Shown here piece by piece: positions 16,560 to 25,367 of a DNA stretch of 64,000 nucleotides. The position numbers and the translations under genes were made by a program. Position 1 is the stretch's first letter; the number at the start of each line of letters is the position of its first letter. The stretch spans positions 1 to 64,000 of the forward strand of contig NZ_JADEXS020000003.1 of assembly GCF_015207005.2 (NCBI RefSeq), written 5' to 3'. The notes beneath the pieces were generated by a model, which did no database searches, was not told where the DNA came from, and worked only from the letters and a program-made list of their open reading frames with translations. Source of the DNA: Desmonostoc muscorum LEGE 12446 (GTDB lineage: Bacteria > Cyanobacteriota > Cyanobacteriia > Cyanobacteriales > Nostocaceae).

Positions 16560-18266
16560 ATGGCATACGCGATCGCGCGATTAAAAAAATTAAAGCGGGG
16601 TAATATATCAGGGAGTGCATCTCACACCGCACGAGAAAGAGAAACCCCTAATGCAGATCCCACTCAAAAAAATATTCGGTTCATCGGTAGTCTCAACCCA
16701 GAGGAACGACTAGAGGATTTAGTCTTAGCCAAGATAGGGGACTCGGAGCAGAAGCGGAAGATTCGCACTGATGCGGTGTACTGCGTGGAGTTACTGTTGA
16801 GTGCATCGCCCAGTTATTTCCGTCCCAACTGCCCCACTCAAGCCGGTTACTATGAACCACAAAAGCTGGATGAATGGCTAGAAGCGACTCATCAGTGGTT
16901 AGCGGATGAATATGGATCTCGCATTGTCCGCGCCGAATTACATTTAGATGAAGCCACACCTCATATTCACGCTTATTTTGTGCCTTTGGATGATGAGGGA
17001 CAGCTACGGTGCAATCATTTCTTTGATGGACGGCACAAAATTCATGAGTTTCAGGATTCGTACTACAACACGATGCGGCTAATTGGGCTAGAGCGAGGTA
17101 TCAAGGGAAGCAAAGCCCAGCACCAGGACATCAAGGACTTTTACCGCATTGTGGAGGAGGGGCGCGACTTAGAAGTTGATGAGCTAAGTGCAGCGCAATT
17201 GAAGGCCAAGGCTGCCGACCGAGACAGGGCGAATCAGCGTAAGCAAGAGATGGAAGCTACAGCCAAAGCTCTAGCTCTTGAAAATGAACAGTTACGGCGG
17301 CGGATAGAGCAATTGGAGCAAGATAATCAATCAATAAAAAAGCTTACCGAGTGGTCAACTGATTTAGCTTTGGATGATGTTGCTTGGGAGTTGGGACTGT
17401 GGCGTAAAGGGAATGAATGGGTAGGAGGAAACCACATCATTAATATAGATGCCTCTCAATTTACTGACTTTGGCAATGGTTCTTCGTTAGGGGGTAATAG
17501 TGCTATTGATTTAGTCAAGCACGTTAATCAATGCAACCAAACCCAAGCGATCGCATGGATCGGGGAGCGATTTGGTGAAGCTGGGGCCCAACGTGCAGCG
17601 ATCGCTCATGCTCAAAAAGTTGCGGCTCTTATTATCCAAACTCAACCAGCACCCCAATTTACGCTACCCGTTGAGGATAAAGCTAACTGGTCAGGCGTTG
17701 AACATTACCTCAAACAGAAACGAGGCATACCTTCTGATTGCGTACAAATGTTACATAACCAGGGGCTAGTTTATGCCGACTCAAAAGCAAATGTTGTGTT
17801 TGTGATGCGGGATCTCGACGGAAAGACCAAAGGAGCATTTTTAGAAGGTACAACCAATACATTCTCTGGTTATGAATTAGGTACAGTTCGCCGTGATAGC
17901 TGGTTTTACTTTACTTTAGGGAAAAAGCCTAGTGATAAAGCTAGCACTGCTGTACTGTCTGACTCTCCCATTGATGCCATTTCAGTAGCCATGCTCGAAT
18001 ATCTCTTTAAAGGAATACCAGAAAACAGAACAGTTTACATGGCAGTAGACGACACTTCAAATTTACCTGTTGAAAGATTACGTAATGTGACTCATGTACA
18101 GGTAGCTTTTAGTCAACTAACTGTGGCACGGGCTATTAAAGAACTATTGCCACACTCGACTCAACTCAAGTGCGAAAGTAGGGATTGGAATACGCAGTTA
18201 GTCAATTTCTCTCATCAATTGCAACAACGTTATTCACAACAAAATCACGAGGAATTAGAGCTATAG
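16560..18266 (+). CDS. MobV-type relaxase fused to a DUF3991/Toprim primase-like domain
   Basis: A 568-residue protein. Residues 1-190 are a Mob_Pre/MobV relaxase: motif I SHTARERETPNADP with N31, and the histidine motif HLDEATPHIHAYFVPL (H128, H135, H137). A coiled region at about 215-260 leads to a primase-type segment (SQFTDFGNGSSLGGNSAIDL), and a Toprim-like strand AVLSDSPIDAISVAML lies near residue 465. The relaxase would nick oriT, and the primase part could prime the transferred strand in the recipient. The C-terminus EELEL is shared with the DUF3854 protein. The ATG at 16560 overlaps a GCGATCGC site. The coupling protein and T4SS are at 30-43 kb. Confidence 0.85.
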   Translation: MAYAIARLKKLKRGNISGSASHTARERETPNADPTQKNIRFIGSLNPEERLEDLVLAKIGDSEQKRKIRTDAVYCVELLLSASPSYFRPNCPTQAGYYEPQKLDEWLEATHQWLADEYGSRIVRAELHLDEATPHIHAYFVPLDDEGQLRCNHFFDGRHKIHEFQDSYYNTMRLIGLERGIKGSKAQHQDIKDFYRIVEEGRDLEVDELSAAQLKAKAADRDRANQRKQEMEATAKALALENEQLRRRIEQLEQDNQSIKKLTEWSTDLALDDVAWELGLWRKGNEWVGGNHIINIDASQFTDFGNGSSLGGNSAIDLVKHVNQCNQTQAIAWIGERFGEAGAQRAAIAHAQKVAALIIQTQPAPQFTLPVEDKANWSGVEHYLKQKRGIPSDCVQMLHNQGLVYADSKANVVFVMRDLDGKTKGAFLEGTTNTFSGYELGTVRRDSWFYFTLGKKPSDKASTAVLSDSPIDAISVAMLEYLFKGIPENRTVYMAVDDTSNLPVERLRNVTHVQVAFSQLTVARAIKELLPHSTQLKCESRDWNTQLVNFSHQLQQRYSQQNHEELEL

Positions 18267-18280
18267 TTGCAAAAAAGTCA

Positions 18281-18319
18281 AGCTACTCTAGTACCGATTT
18301 TTTCAGTACCAAAGTAGCT
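18281..18319. promoter_or_regulatory. GTACTG palindrome, copy 2
   Basis: Arms AGCTACT (18281) and AGTAGCT (18313) and inner GTAC/GTAC share one centre near 18300; the minus strand reads GGTACTGAAAAAATCGGTAC. It lies 55-93 bp before the AAA+ ATPase start and just after the relaxase stop, so it could be an operator or a terminator. Confidence 0.6.
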
Positions 18320-18373
18320 AGTAAAGAGTTTTAGCTATCAATAATATTGGTGTGAAATTTAGTTAAAATCCTG

Positions 18374-19993
18374 ATGAGTAATGAGTTAACAAAGCAAATA
18401 TTCTCTCTAATCAAACTTAACAATAAGCTGATAGCTGTCGAGTCTCCATTACAAGAAAGACTCAAACTTTTGACAAATCTCGCCAGTGAATGCCAGCAAT
18501 ACAACATTAACTGTTACCTGTGGACACTGGAAGATGATGCGCTACACCAGTTATCCAGTAATGAGGGATTAACTTTACAAAGTGTTGACCAGTATCAAGC
18601 GATCGCTAAAAGCAGACGCGAACATTACTTTGAGATTCTCCGATTTTGGAAAACTACCGATTTACAAGGGATTCTCATACTAGAAGGTATATTCCCCTGG
18701 CTGGGCGAAGCTACCACTGCCCCAGATTTCTTTCTGACTTCCGAGTGGATTAAGTCAGCCCTCATTAACCTGAAGCTGTACAATCACTCTTGCAACAAAA
18801 CAGCGATTCTCTTAGGGTCAAATGCCACTGTGTCATCTGACATTGCCCCCGAAGTTCCCACCATTGTGCAACAACTGCCAGCTATAGAGGAAATAAGCAG
18901 TTATTTAGCCCAAGTATTACCGGATTACAGTCACAGCGATATTCATGCAACGGCGAACGCCTCAATAGGCATGTACTTGGCAGACATTGACTATGGAATC
19001 AGACAGGCAAGCGCTCCTGGTGAAATTAAACCGGATGAGTTAGTGTCTCAACTGTCCGCTTACAAAATTGACCTATTTAAACGGATTTATAACATTCAGT
19101 TCCTTCAACCTCCAAGCACACCCATTGGTGGTTTAGAACTGATCCAGCAAGCGTTTAAAACTTATAAGCGCCTTCTATCCTCATTGGCTAAAGCTTACAA
19201 TCTTCGTTTACCCAAGGGGATTTTACTAATCGGCCCACCGGGAACAGGAAAATCTTACTCGGCTAAAGCAAGTTCTGCACAATTGGGGCTACCTCTGATT
19301 ATTTTGGAGTGGGGTAGTTTCCGCAGTTACGGTAATTTGGCTGAATATAAGCTCAAGAATTTACTCGCACTGGTAGACCGAATTAACCGTGTAATCCTGT
19401 ATTTGGACGACTTCGACAAAGGATTTGCTGGGGATGATGATTTATCCAAACGCCTAGCTGGTATGCTTTTGACCTGGATGCAAGAACGTACTAGTGAGGT
19501 TTTAATTATCGCTTCGGCTAACAATATTCAATGGCTACCACCAGAGCTAACCAGAAGCGGACGCTTCGATGAGATTTTCAAGGTGGATCTCCCAAATTAC
19601 GGCGAACGGCACGAAATATTCAAGATTCACTTAGCCCGTTTCGATCCTCGTTTTCGTAACAAGGGCGATGGGTACAGCGAAGAAGAATGGAAAAGGTTAC
19701 TCAAAGCTACACAGCGATGTGTGGGGGCGGAGATTCAAGCCATTGTAGAACGTGCGGCCATCTCTACTTTCTGTGAAATGTTTGGTGATGATGTTGCACC
19801 AGCTAGCGAACTGCCATCACTTGAGATTACATTATCGGCATTGCTGGCTGCAAGGCAGAGTATGAATCCTCTGGCCATCCGCGAAGCTGACCGAGTTGAA
19901 AGTATGCGTAACATTGCGGCTTTGCATGGCCTTCCATCTAGCCCGATTGATTCATCTATATATAGTCTCGGCAATGTTGATATTTTTGGATAA
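18374..19993 (+). CDS. Ycf46-like AAA+ ATPase
   Basis: A 539-residue protein. Residues 1-240 form a conserved N-terminal region (LWTLEDDALHQL, GILILEGIFPWLG). The AAA+ module follows with Walker A GPPGTGKS (287-294), Walker B VILYLDDFDKG (D345, D346) and the arginine region RSGRFDE. A lid with EIQAIVERAAI closes it. This order matches the cyanobacterial and plastid Ycf46 family, whose substrate is unknown. The ATG at 18374 follows a GTACTG palindrome at 18281-18319. The DUF192 gene starts 2 bp after its stop, so the two are co-transcribed. On a plasmid it could remodel transfer or replication complexes. Confidence 0.8.
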   Translation: MSNELTKQIFSLIKLNNKLIAVESPLQERLKLLTNLASECQQYNINCYLWTLEDDALHQLSSNEGLTLQSVDQYQAIAKSRREHYFEILRFWKTTDLQGILILEGIFPWLGEATTAPDFFLTSEWIKSALINLKLYNHSCNKTAILLGSNATVSSDIAPEVPTIVQQLPAIEEISSYLAQVLPDYSHSDIHATANASIGMYLADIDYGIRQASAPGEIKPDELVSQLSAYKIDLFKRIYNIQFLQPPSTPIGGLELIQQAFKTYKRLLSSLAKAYNLRLPKGILLIGPPGTGKSYSAKASSAQLGLPLIILEWGSFRSYGNLAEYKLKNLLALVDRINRVILYLDDFDKGFAGDDDLSKRLAGMLLTWMQERTSEVLIIASANNIQWLPPELTRSGRFDEIFKVDLPNYGERHEIFKIHLARFDPRFRNKGDGYSEEEWKRLLKATQRCVGAEIQAIVERAAISTFCEMFGDDVAPASELPSLEITLSALLAARQSMNPLAIREADRVESMRNIAALHGLPSSPIDSSIYSLGNVDIFG

Positions 19994-19995
19994 TT

Positions 19996-20565
19996 ATGCA
20001 AATTCTGAAAATTCCTAACGAGAAAGATTTATACGCTGCTGCTTTCAAGTTACTGAACATACTAGGCCCTGTTGCTGGCGTATCAATTATCGTTGGCACT
20101 GTGGCGCTCAGTTACGTCCAAACTCGTCCCCAGGACTTACCAGTTACGCACATTCTCACTCACAGCGATCGCACATTTAAGTTGGAAGTTGCTTCTACAC
20201 CAGAGCAATTAGAGAAAGGGCTGAAATTTCGAGCATCCTTAAACGGCGATGGCGGGATGTTATTCAACCTGGGAGGAGAAATTTACAACGTGCCTTTCTG
20301 GATGTACAAGGTAAATTTTCCATTAGACATCTTTTATATCAAGGATAATGTGGTGACAACTGCGGTTTACAATGCCAAACCGTGCTACAAAACCCCTTGT
20401 CCCATTTACAAGGGGAAAGTTGCCAATCAAGTGCTAGAGCTAGTAAAAGGCGCTGCCAATATCAAGGTTGGCGATCGGCTTAACATTCAACCGTTATCAG
20501 TTTTGCCTAAGAATAATATTGGTATTTATAGCGGCAATTCTTTGAAAATCAAAAATAATCGCTAG
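19996..20565 (+). CDS. DUF192 membrane-anchored protein
   Basis: A 189-residue protein with one N-terminal membrane segment (about residues 25-48, IIVGTVALSYVQ) and a DUF192 domain (about 55-165). The family signature shows as FKLEVASTPEQLEKGLKFR, GGMLFNL, PFWMYKVNFPLDIFYI and VLELVKGAANIKVGDRL. The domain folds as a small beta-barrel; its role is unclear. The start is 2 bp after the stop of the AAA+ gene, so translation is probably coupled. Its presence between an AAA+ ATPase and a ParA-like NTPase suggests an envelope or complex-assembly task on this element. Confidence 0.8.
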   Translation: MQILKIPNEKDLYAAAFKLLNILGPVAGVSIIVGTVALSYVQTRPQDLPVTHILTHSDRTFKLEVASTPEQLEKGLKFRASLNGDGGMLFNLGGEIYNVPFWMYKVNFPLDIFYIKDNVVTTAVYNAKPCYKTPCPIYKGKVANQVLELVKGAANIKVGDRLNIQPLSVLPKNNIGIYSGNSLKIKNNR

Positions 20566-20599
20566 TAATTGTATAACGTATTTTTGAAAAATCAAGAAA

Positions 20600-20631
20600 C
20601 TATAGTACTGAAAAAAACAGTACCTAAATAG
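20600..20631. promoter_or_regulatory. GTACTG palindrome, copy 3
   Basis: GTACTG (20605) and CAGTAC (20618) flank a run of seven A, within CTAT and ATAG outer arms with a small bulge. It lies 35-66 bp before the ATG at 20666. This copy has perfect inner arms. Confidence 0.65.
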
Positions 20632-20665
20632 CTTCATGTGTTGAATCAAATATGGCAATCTATTT

Positions 20666-20992
20666 ATGGGAAGAGTATGGACATATTGGGAATTTGATCA
20701 TCCTTTGGGTAGCACGGTGCGAGTAATCTCTACCCCATTAGGGCTAGAGATATTTACCGAAGATGTGTTCAACGTCGTTGCAGCAGAATTAAATAACGAA
20801 AAAATAGTACTGATGAATATTCACAGTCAAGAACGTTATGTAGTTATTGAAGAAGAGGTAGTAAAAATAAAAACTTTAAATTTTACAGCCATCAATAGCT
20901 TGAAGACGATTGTCAAAGCGGACTTGATTAATAAATTTTTGCATTGGGTCAGAACTACAATCCGACCAATATTTCAAAGACAGTATCTGTAA
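20666..20992 (+). CDS. Unknown small protein
   Basis: A 108-residue protein of unknown family. The N-terminal part (MGRVWTYWEFDHPLG) looks like a compact beta-rich domain; the C-terminal part is helical and basic (LHWVRTTIRPIFQRQ). The start at 20666 is 35 bp after the GTACTG palindrome. The next gene (21025) begins 32 bp after its stop on the same strand, so the two probably share a transcript with the ParA-like pair. Confidence 0.55.
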   Translation: MGRVWTYWEFDHPLGSTVRVISTPLGLEIFTEDVFNVVAAELNNEKIVLMNIHSQERYVVIEEEVVKIKTLNFTAINSLKTIVKADLINKFLHWVRTTIRPIFQRQYL

Positions 20993-21024
20993 AAAATAAT
21001 AAACATCAAAAGGAATCAAGGAAA

Positions 21025-21996
21025 ATGACATTTCACATTGAAGAAAACAACCAAGATATGAATAGCACGTTGCCAGAAATAAGCACTAGTAACATAGAGC
21101 CAAGTAAGCCATTGTCTAACGATACGACAGAAAAAGTCCCTATTGATACAAAGCCTAAAAGTTCAGTAACCACAGACAAGAATGGGAATAACGACAATAA
21201 AAATAATCCCCAACAACTAAGAAGATTAGTAATGGTGACAGGAGATAAAGGAGGTGTTGGTAAGTCCACGTTTGCGAGAGGTTTAGCGCAAACTTACATA
21301 GATAACGCAGTAAAATTTGTTGGGTTAGACGCGGATAATTCTAATCCACACTTGATCAGATTTTATGAAAAAGCTGCAAACATTCATCGTTTAGATATAT
21401 CTAACTCAGATAAATTAGATGAATTTGTAGATAATTTAAAAGAATTAGTCTATCCCAAATCAAATGAATCTGGGGAAAATCAAGATGAACAATCTTTGAT
21501 ACTACTAGAAACCCCATCACAATTTCTACCAACTTTAAAAATTTTAATAACTGAGATGGGATTTTTAGATGTAGTAAATAATAAATGTAAAATGCGGGTG
21601 ACGATAGTAGTAGTTATTAGCACAATAATTGATTGTATAACTCAACTACTAGAACTATATAGTTTCTGCGGCGATCGGGTTGATTATGTAATAGTAAAAA
21701 ACTTGTTTTACGGAGAGACAGAACAATTTACTTTTTATGATGGTTCCCAAGAAATAAAAGCAATTGAACAGCAAGTAAAAGCAACAGCGCATGATTTCAC
21801 AAGTATAACTATGCCAAAACTAGCGAAAAAATCCTACGATTATTTAGATGTGAAAAATTTGACATTTAGACAAGGACTTGAACAAGATGAATATCCGTCT
21901 GTATTTGGTAGAGTCTTAAGCTGGCTGAACAATTTTAAAGGGCAAATAAAGCAAAAAAAAGATTTATTTGGCATAGAGAAGATGTTATCTGAATAG
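21025..21996 (+). CDS. ParA/MinD-like P-loop ATPase
   Basis: The ATG at 21025 is chosen because AAGGAATCAAGGAAA lies before it. The 323-residue protein has a disordered N-terminus of about 65 residues, then the deviant Walker A GDKGGVGKST (73-82, with the signature lysine K75) and FVGLDADNSNPHLIRF, the Walker A-prime-like strand. The C-terminus has little homology to ParA. The P-loop class drives plasmid partition, protein positioning or DNA mobilisation (MobD-like). No ParB is next to it. Its closest neighbour, 22005-22703, is a shorter relative 8 bp downstream. Confidence 0.75.
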   Translation: MTFHIEENNQDMNSTLPEISTSNIEPSKPLSNDTTEKVPIDTKPKSSVTTDKNGNNDNKNNPQQLRRLVMVTGDKGGVGKSTFARGLAQTYIDNAVKFVGLDADNSNPHLIRFYEKAANIHRLDISNSDKLDEFVDNLKELVYPKSNESGENQDEQSLILLETPSQFLPTLKILITEMGFLDVVNNKCKMRVTIVVVISTIIDCITQLLELYSFCGDRVDYVIVKNLFYGETEQFTFYDGSQEIKAIEQQVKATAHDFTSITMPKLAKKSYDYLDVKNLTFRQGLEQDEYPSVFGRVLSWLNNFKGQIKQKKDLFGIEKMLSE

Positions 21997-22004
21997 GAAT
22001 AAAG

Positions 22005-22703
22005 ATGTCAAAGAAAATTATTATAACTGTAGGAGATGCGCGGGTGGGTAAGTCTACAGTTATTAAGCTATTACTAGAAATGTTAGCCCAACAAGGAAAA
22101 CGGATAAAGGTTTATAACCAAGAATCATTCCCTGTATTTCAGGCTTATGAACATATAGCAACCATTAAGAAGTTTGATTTATCAAATGACGATGCTGATG
22201 CAATAACAGATGACTTAAATCATCCTGATTTAGATGTGATGATTGTTGATATGCCCGGACAAGATATTGAAAAAGTAATTCAATATATAGAGAGTGCTAG
22301 CTTATTTGAGGTTGTAGTAAAATTTGGTTGGAATTTAACATTTCTTCAACCTATTTCTCACAGGCAAGACTGTATATATTACTTAAATGCAATCATCCAG
22401 AACGCGACCAATAACGCTAACTACGTGGTAGTGAAAAATTACCATTTTGCGCCAGAATTTAGAGAATATGAGGATAAGATACGGAAAAAGCTGTTAATAA
22501 TAGGAGGGACAGAAGTAGAATTAATGGCTCTACATCGAAATCATTATCAAGCGATGGAAAAGACTGGTAAACCATATTCACAAGTTTGCCAGGATCTATC
22601 GATAATTTTATTTTGGAGAAGCTTCATTTTTCAGTGGATTAAAAAGTTTCGTCATTCAGTAATGAATAACAATTTGGCTATTAAATATCTAGGGCTTGAT
22701 TGA
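22005..22703 (+). CDS. Second ParA/MinD-superfamily NTPase-like protein
   Basis: A 232-residue protein with the P-loop GDARVGKST (10-18) at the N-terminus and a later acidic strand MIVDMPGQ that corresponds to Walker B/switch II. Compared with the upstream NTPase it lacks the signature lysine of the ParA group, so ATP-dependent dimerisation may differ. Its phrases YVVVKNYHF and the IVKNL of 21025 align in position, supporting an old duplication. It is 8 bp downstream of 21025-21996, in the same operon. I cannot say what it positions or mobilises. Confidence 0.65.
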   Translation: MSKKIIITVGDARVGKSTVIKLLLEMLAQQGKRIKVYNQESFPVFQAYEHIATIKKFDLSNDDADAITDDLNHPDLDVMIVDMPGQDIEKVIQYIESASLFEVVVKFGWNLTFLQPISHRQDCIYYLNAIIQNATNNANYVVVKNYHFAPEFREYEDKIRKKLLIIGGTEVELMALHRNHYQAMEKTGKPYSQVCQDLSIILFWRSFIFQWIKKFRHSVMNNNLAIKYLGLD

Positions 22704-22917
22704 TGACAAAAATTAGGGTTGCAGGTATTGGGGTGTGGGGTGTAGGGAATTAAGAAGATGTTGAACTCCTTGACGCAACTAAAATTTAATTGTCTTAAAA
22801 CGAACATGCAACTCTACCCCCTGCCCTGACCAGATTTCAGCTTAACAAGCGTGCCATTCGTACAAGCCCCCACTAATTTTTCCTACACCCTACACCCTAC
22901 ACCCAACCCCCTACTTT
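22704..22917. repeat. Intergenic inverted repeat (GGGGTGTGGGGTGTAGGG type)
   Basis: GGGGTGTGGGGTGTAGGG at about 22733 faces CCTACACCCTACACCC at about 22880, with a 130-bp interval. No gene in between. Confidence 0.5.
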
Positions 22918-23511
22918 ATGACACTACAAGACACATTACAAGGTTATTCCCCATCAGAACAAAAACGCATAGTTGAAGGGGCATATCAACTAGGAATTAC
23001 ACCAGACGATCCAGTTTTTAGGATGATGGCTACACTGGGCAGATATGAAGAAACGATCATAGACCTCCAGGCAAGAATGGAGGCAATGATAGAAGCGTGG
23101 GCAGCACTGATAGACCAAAAACTGGATAAGACAAGCAAACAAGCCGAGTCAATGCATTATACAGTTGTGTCAAATGCTGTACGTGATGAGATCAAAAAAA
23201 TCAAGCCCATCGGCACAGGCATGAAAGTGCAGGCAGGCTGGGGATTGGGGACAGTATCTCTTGTGTGTGGATTAGTAGCGGCTGGCAGTACCTTGCTGGG
23301 TTCGCTGACCACATGGAATCTGGTGCAAAATATAGGAACGAATCAGTCAGTAGTAGTCTCACGTAACGAGATAAAGATTCTCCAATGGGCAAAATCCCAA
23401 GAGGGTAAGCAAATGTATCAAATAATCTTGAAGAATCAAGCAGCGATTGAAGCCTGTCAAACACAGCAGAGTAAAACCCAAGGCTATTGTTTAATTCAAG
23501 TAGGTAAGTGA
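22918..23511 (+). CDS. Unknown membrane protein (cyanobacterial DUF-type)
   Basis: A 197-residue protein. Residues 1-60 (GYSPSEQKRIVEGAYQLGIT, DDPVFRMMATLGRYEE) resemble the N-terminus of a cyanobacterial family of plasmid-borne proteins, possibly DUF6753; I am unsure of the family. A helical segment and one membrane span (about 113-133, GLGTVSLVCGLVAAGSTLLG) follow, and then a C-terminal region with two cysteines. The ATG at 22918 has no clear ribosome site and begins right after the repeat. The stop is 4 bp before the convergent response regulator stop at 23516. Confidence 0.55.
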   Translation: MTLQDTLQGYSPSEQKRIVEGAYQLGITPDDPVFRMMATLGRYEETIIDLQARMEAMIEAWAALIDQKLDKTSKQAESMHYTVVSNAVRDEIKKIKPIGTGMKVQAGWGLGTVSLVCGLVAAGSTLLGSLTTWNLVQNIGTNQSVVVSRNEIKILQWAKSQEGKQMYQIILKNQAAIEACQTQQSKTQGYCLIQVGK

Positions 23512-23515
23512 GTAG

Positions 23516-24169
23516 CTAACCTACTTTCAAGTAATCTTGTTCGATGTACCCAAGTTTACTAGCTTCAATCAGAGCATTGACGCGATCCTTGACATCTAAC
23601 TTCGCAAAAATCTTGTTAATATGGCCTTTAACGGTACTTTCAGTAATAAATAACCGCTCGGCAATCAGCTTATTAGAAGAACCATCTGCCATCAAAGAGA
23701 TAATTTGCATTTCAGTGGCACTAAGATTATCTTGGTAACTCTTCCCCTTAATTTTCTGCTGGAAGAAAAAATTATGTCGGCTAATATCAGGGTCAAAAAA
23801 AGACTTGTTATCGTAGAATGTGGTTTTAATTGCTTCTAAAATCAAAGGAACATTATTCTTTTTGAGAATGTAAGAATCAGCGCCGGCATTTAAAGCTGAT
23901 TGAACAGTGCCTTGAGAAGAATGGGAAGAAAGAACAACAATTTTAGTCTTGCTATTGACTTTGACCTCTTTGATCACTTCTAGCCCCGATATGTCGGGTA
24001 AACCAATATCCACCAAAATCACATCGGGATTTAATTCCTTAACTAAATTAATCCCTTCAATACCAGTACGAGCAACGCCGACCATTTCCATATCTGGTTG
24101 TTGATTGATAGCAGTAGTGATCCCCAACCTAATAAGTTCTTCATCCTCAATGAGCGCTAATCGAATCAT
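23516..24169 (-). CDS. NarL/FixJ-type response regulator
   Basis: A 217-residue protein with a complete receiver domain (acidic pair E8-D9, phosphorylation site D54 in ILVDIGLPD, conserved K near residue 105) and a LuxR-type HTH domain (about 150-210, SATEMQIISLMADGSSNKLI, ESTVKGHINKIFAKL). Such regulators bind DNA as phosphorylated dimers. It is divergent from the sensor-less kinase at 24612, its likely partner. Carriage of the pair by a conjugative element is less usual. Target genes are not visible, but the promoter region between the two (24170-24611) is a likely autoregulatory site. Confidence 0.9.
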   Translation of the reverse strand: MIRLALIEDEELIRLGITTAINQQPDMEMVGVARTGIEGINLVKELNPDVILVDIGLPDISGLEVIKEVKVNSKTKIVVLSSHSSQGTVQSALNAGADSYILKKNNVPLILEAIKTTFYDNKSFFDPDISRHNFFFQQKIKGKSYQDNLSATEMQIISLMADGSSNKLIAERLFITESTVKGHINKIFAKLDVKDRVNALIEASKLGYIEQDYLKVG

Positions 24170-24611
24170 AAATCACTTCGATTATAAGATGACTCAATAT
24201 TTATAACATAGTTATTGGTATTAAGTCTTTTACTTTTGGCTGATGTATTATAACATATAAGTAAGAAAAATCTTTCCAGATAAATGAAAGAAAGTTTAGT
24301 ACTAAAGCTTGATTGGATATTTCTTTTAGAACTAAAATAAAAGCATTCTCAAATTTTTTGAAGAAGAATTCAGGTATTCTGAATTCAGTCCTTCTGAATC
24401 AATCAGTCGGGGATTCAGACCGCGCAGGAATTGTTGACCACAAAACAAGAAAATTTAGTGGGGGTGCAAAAACGCCGGTTATTCATCCGCCAGTCGTACC
24501 GAAAACATTGCTGAATTCTGACGACTGACGCCTTTATTCTGTTCGATAGACATAATTAGCATTTATTCATAAAAGTAGCCAAAATAACCATCTGTCGTTG
24601 GAAACATAGTT
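24170..24611. repeat. Divergent intergenic region with inverted-repeat element, copy 2
   Basis: TATAACATA occurs near 24200 and 24248. At 24349-24532 an ATTCAGGTATTCTGAATTCA block faces TGCTGAATTCTGACGACTGA, the interspersed repeat seen at 12566. No gene is evident in this stretch. Confidence 0.45.
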
Positions 24612-25367
24612 ATGCAACAGGAAGTTTTAAGCATCTTAGGTTTGTTACACGATGTTTCAAACAACTATCAAGGAGCATCGTTAGTTTTGAATCAGATAAT
24701 TGATGGTGCTTATGGACAGTCTTTAGAAGAGATCAAACCGTTGCTGATCGCTTTACAACAAACGAATGAGCGAGGGGTGAGTTTGATTCAATCTAAAAGA
24801 ACTGCTTTTTTTGAACTAAATCCAGTCACAGTGGAACAGTTTGATATGTTAAGTTTTTTACAAACAACTTATTCTCGATTCAAACTAATAGCACAGTATC
24901 ATTCCTTGAATCTCCACTATGAAACTCAATCATCGTACAAGCATGGAACGCAAGTACGGGGTGACAGCATAAGTATTGACAGAATGCTGTGTAATCTTGT
25001 AACAAATGCTATTAAGTACACTCTTACCGGAGATATCTTTTTAAGGCTGCTCAATCAAGAAGATGATTTAGCCATCGAGATTGAAGATACCGGCTGTGGG
25101 ATTGCCGCCGAACAAATTTCTAATATATTTATCCCATTATGGCGAGCGCCAAATAGCAATTTATTACATCAATCAGGGATGGGACTAGGACTGTACATCG
25201 CCTTATGTGTGGCTCATGCTCATGGTTTGAGGATAAGCGTAAACTCGGTAGTTAGACAAGGAACTAAATTCACCATTATATTTCCTTACAAAGATGACGG
25301 GATCTATGGGGTTGATGATAGGATGTTGCCCAAGTCACAGAGGTTACAAGATGCGTTACCTATATGA
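24612..25367 (+). CDS. Soluble sensor histidine kinase without input domain
   Basis: A 251-residue kinase. The H-box starts almost at the N-terminus (LLHDVSNNYQG, H13). The ATPase domain has N-box NLVTNAIKYT, G1 DTGCGIA and G2 SGMGLGLYIA, all intact. No membrane segment or PAS/GAF domain precedes the dimerisation helix, so the sensor must be a separate protein; the membrane protein at 25351-25593, which overlaps its end, is a candidate. It is divergent from the response regulator at 23516-24169. A start at 24612 lacks a strong ribosome site. Confidence 0.85.
   Translation: MQQEVLSILGLLHDVSNNYQGASLVLNQIIDGAYGQSLEEIKPLLIALQQTNERGVSLIQSKRTAFFELNPVTVEQFDMLSFLQTTYSRFKLIAQYHSLNLHYETQSSYKHGTQVRGDSISIDRMLCNLVTNAIKYTLTGDIFLRLLNQEDDLAIEIEDTGCGIAAEQISNIFIPLWRAPNSNLLHQSGMGLGLYIALCVAHAHGLRISVNSVVRQGTKFTIIFPYKDDGIYGVDDRMLPKSQRLQDALPI

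Noticed and set aside
18281..18319. GTACTG palindrome as an ordinary intrinsic terminator
   Set aside because: The T-run lies in the loop rather than after the stem, and the copies sit before start codons as often as after stops; kept as regulatory with doubt.
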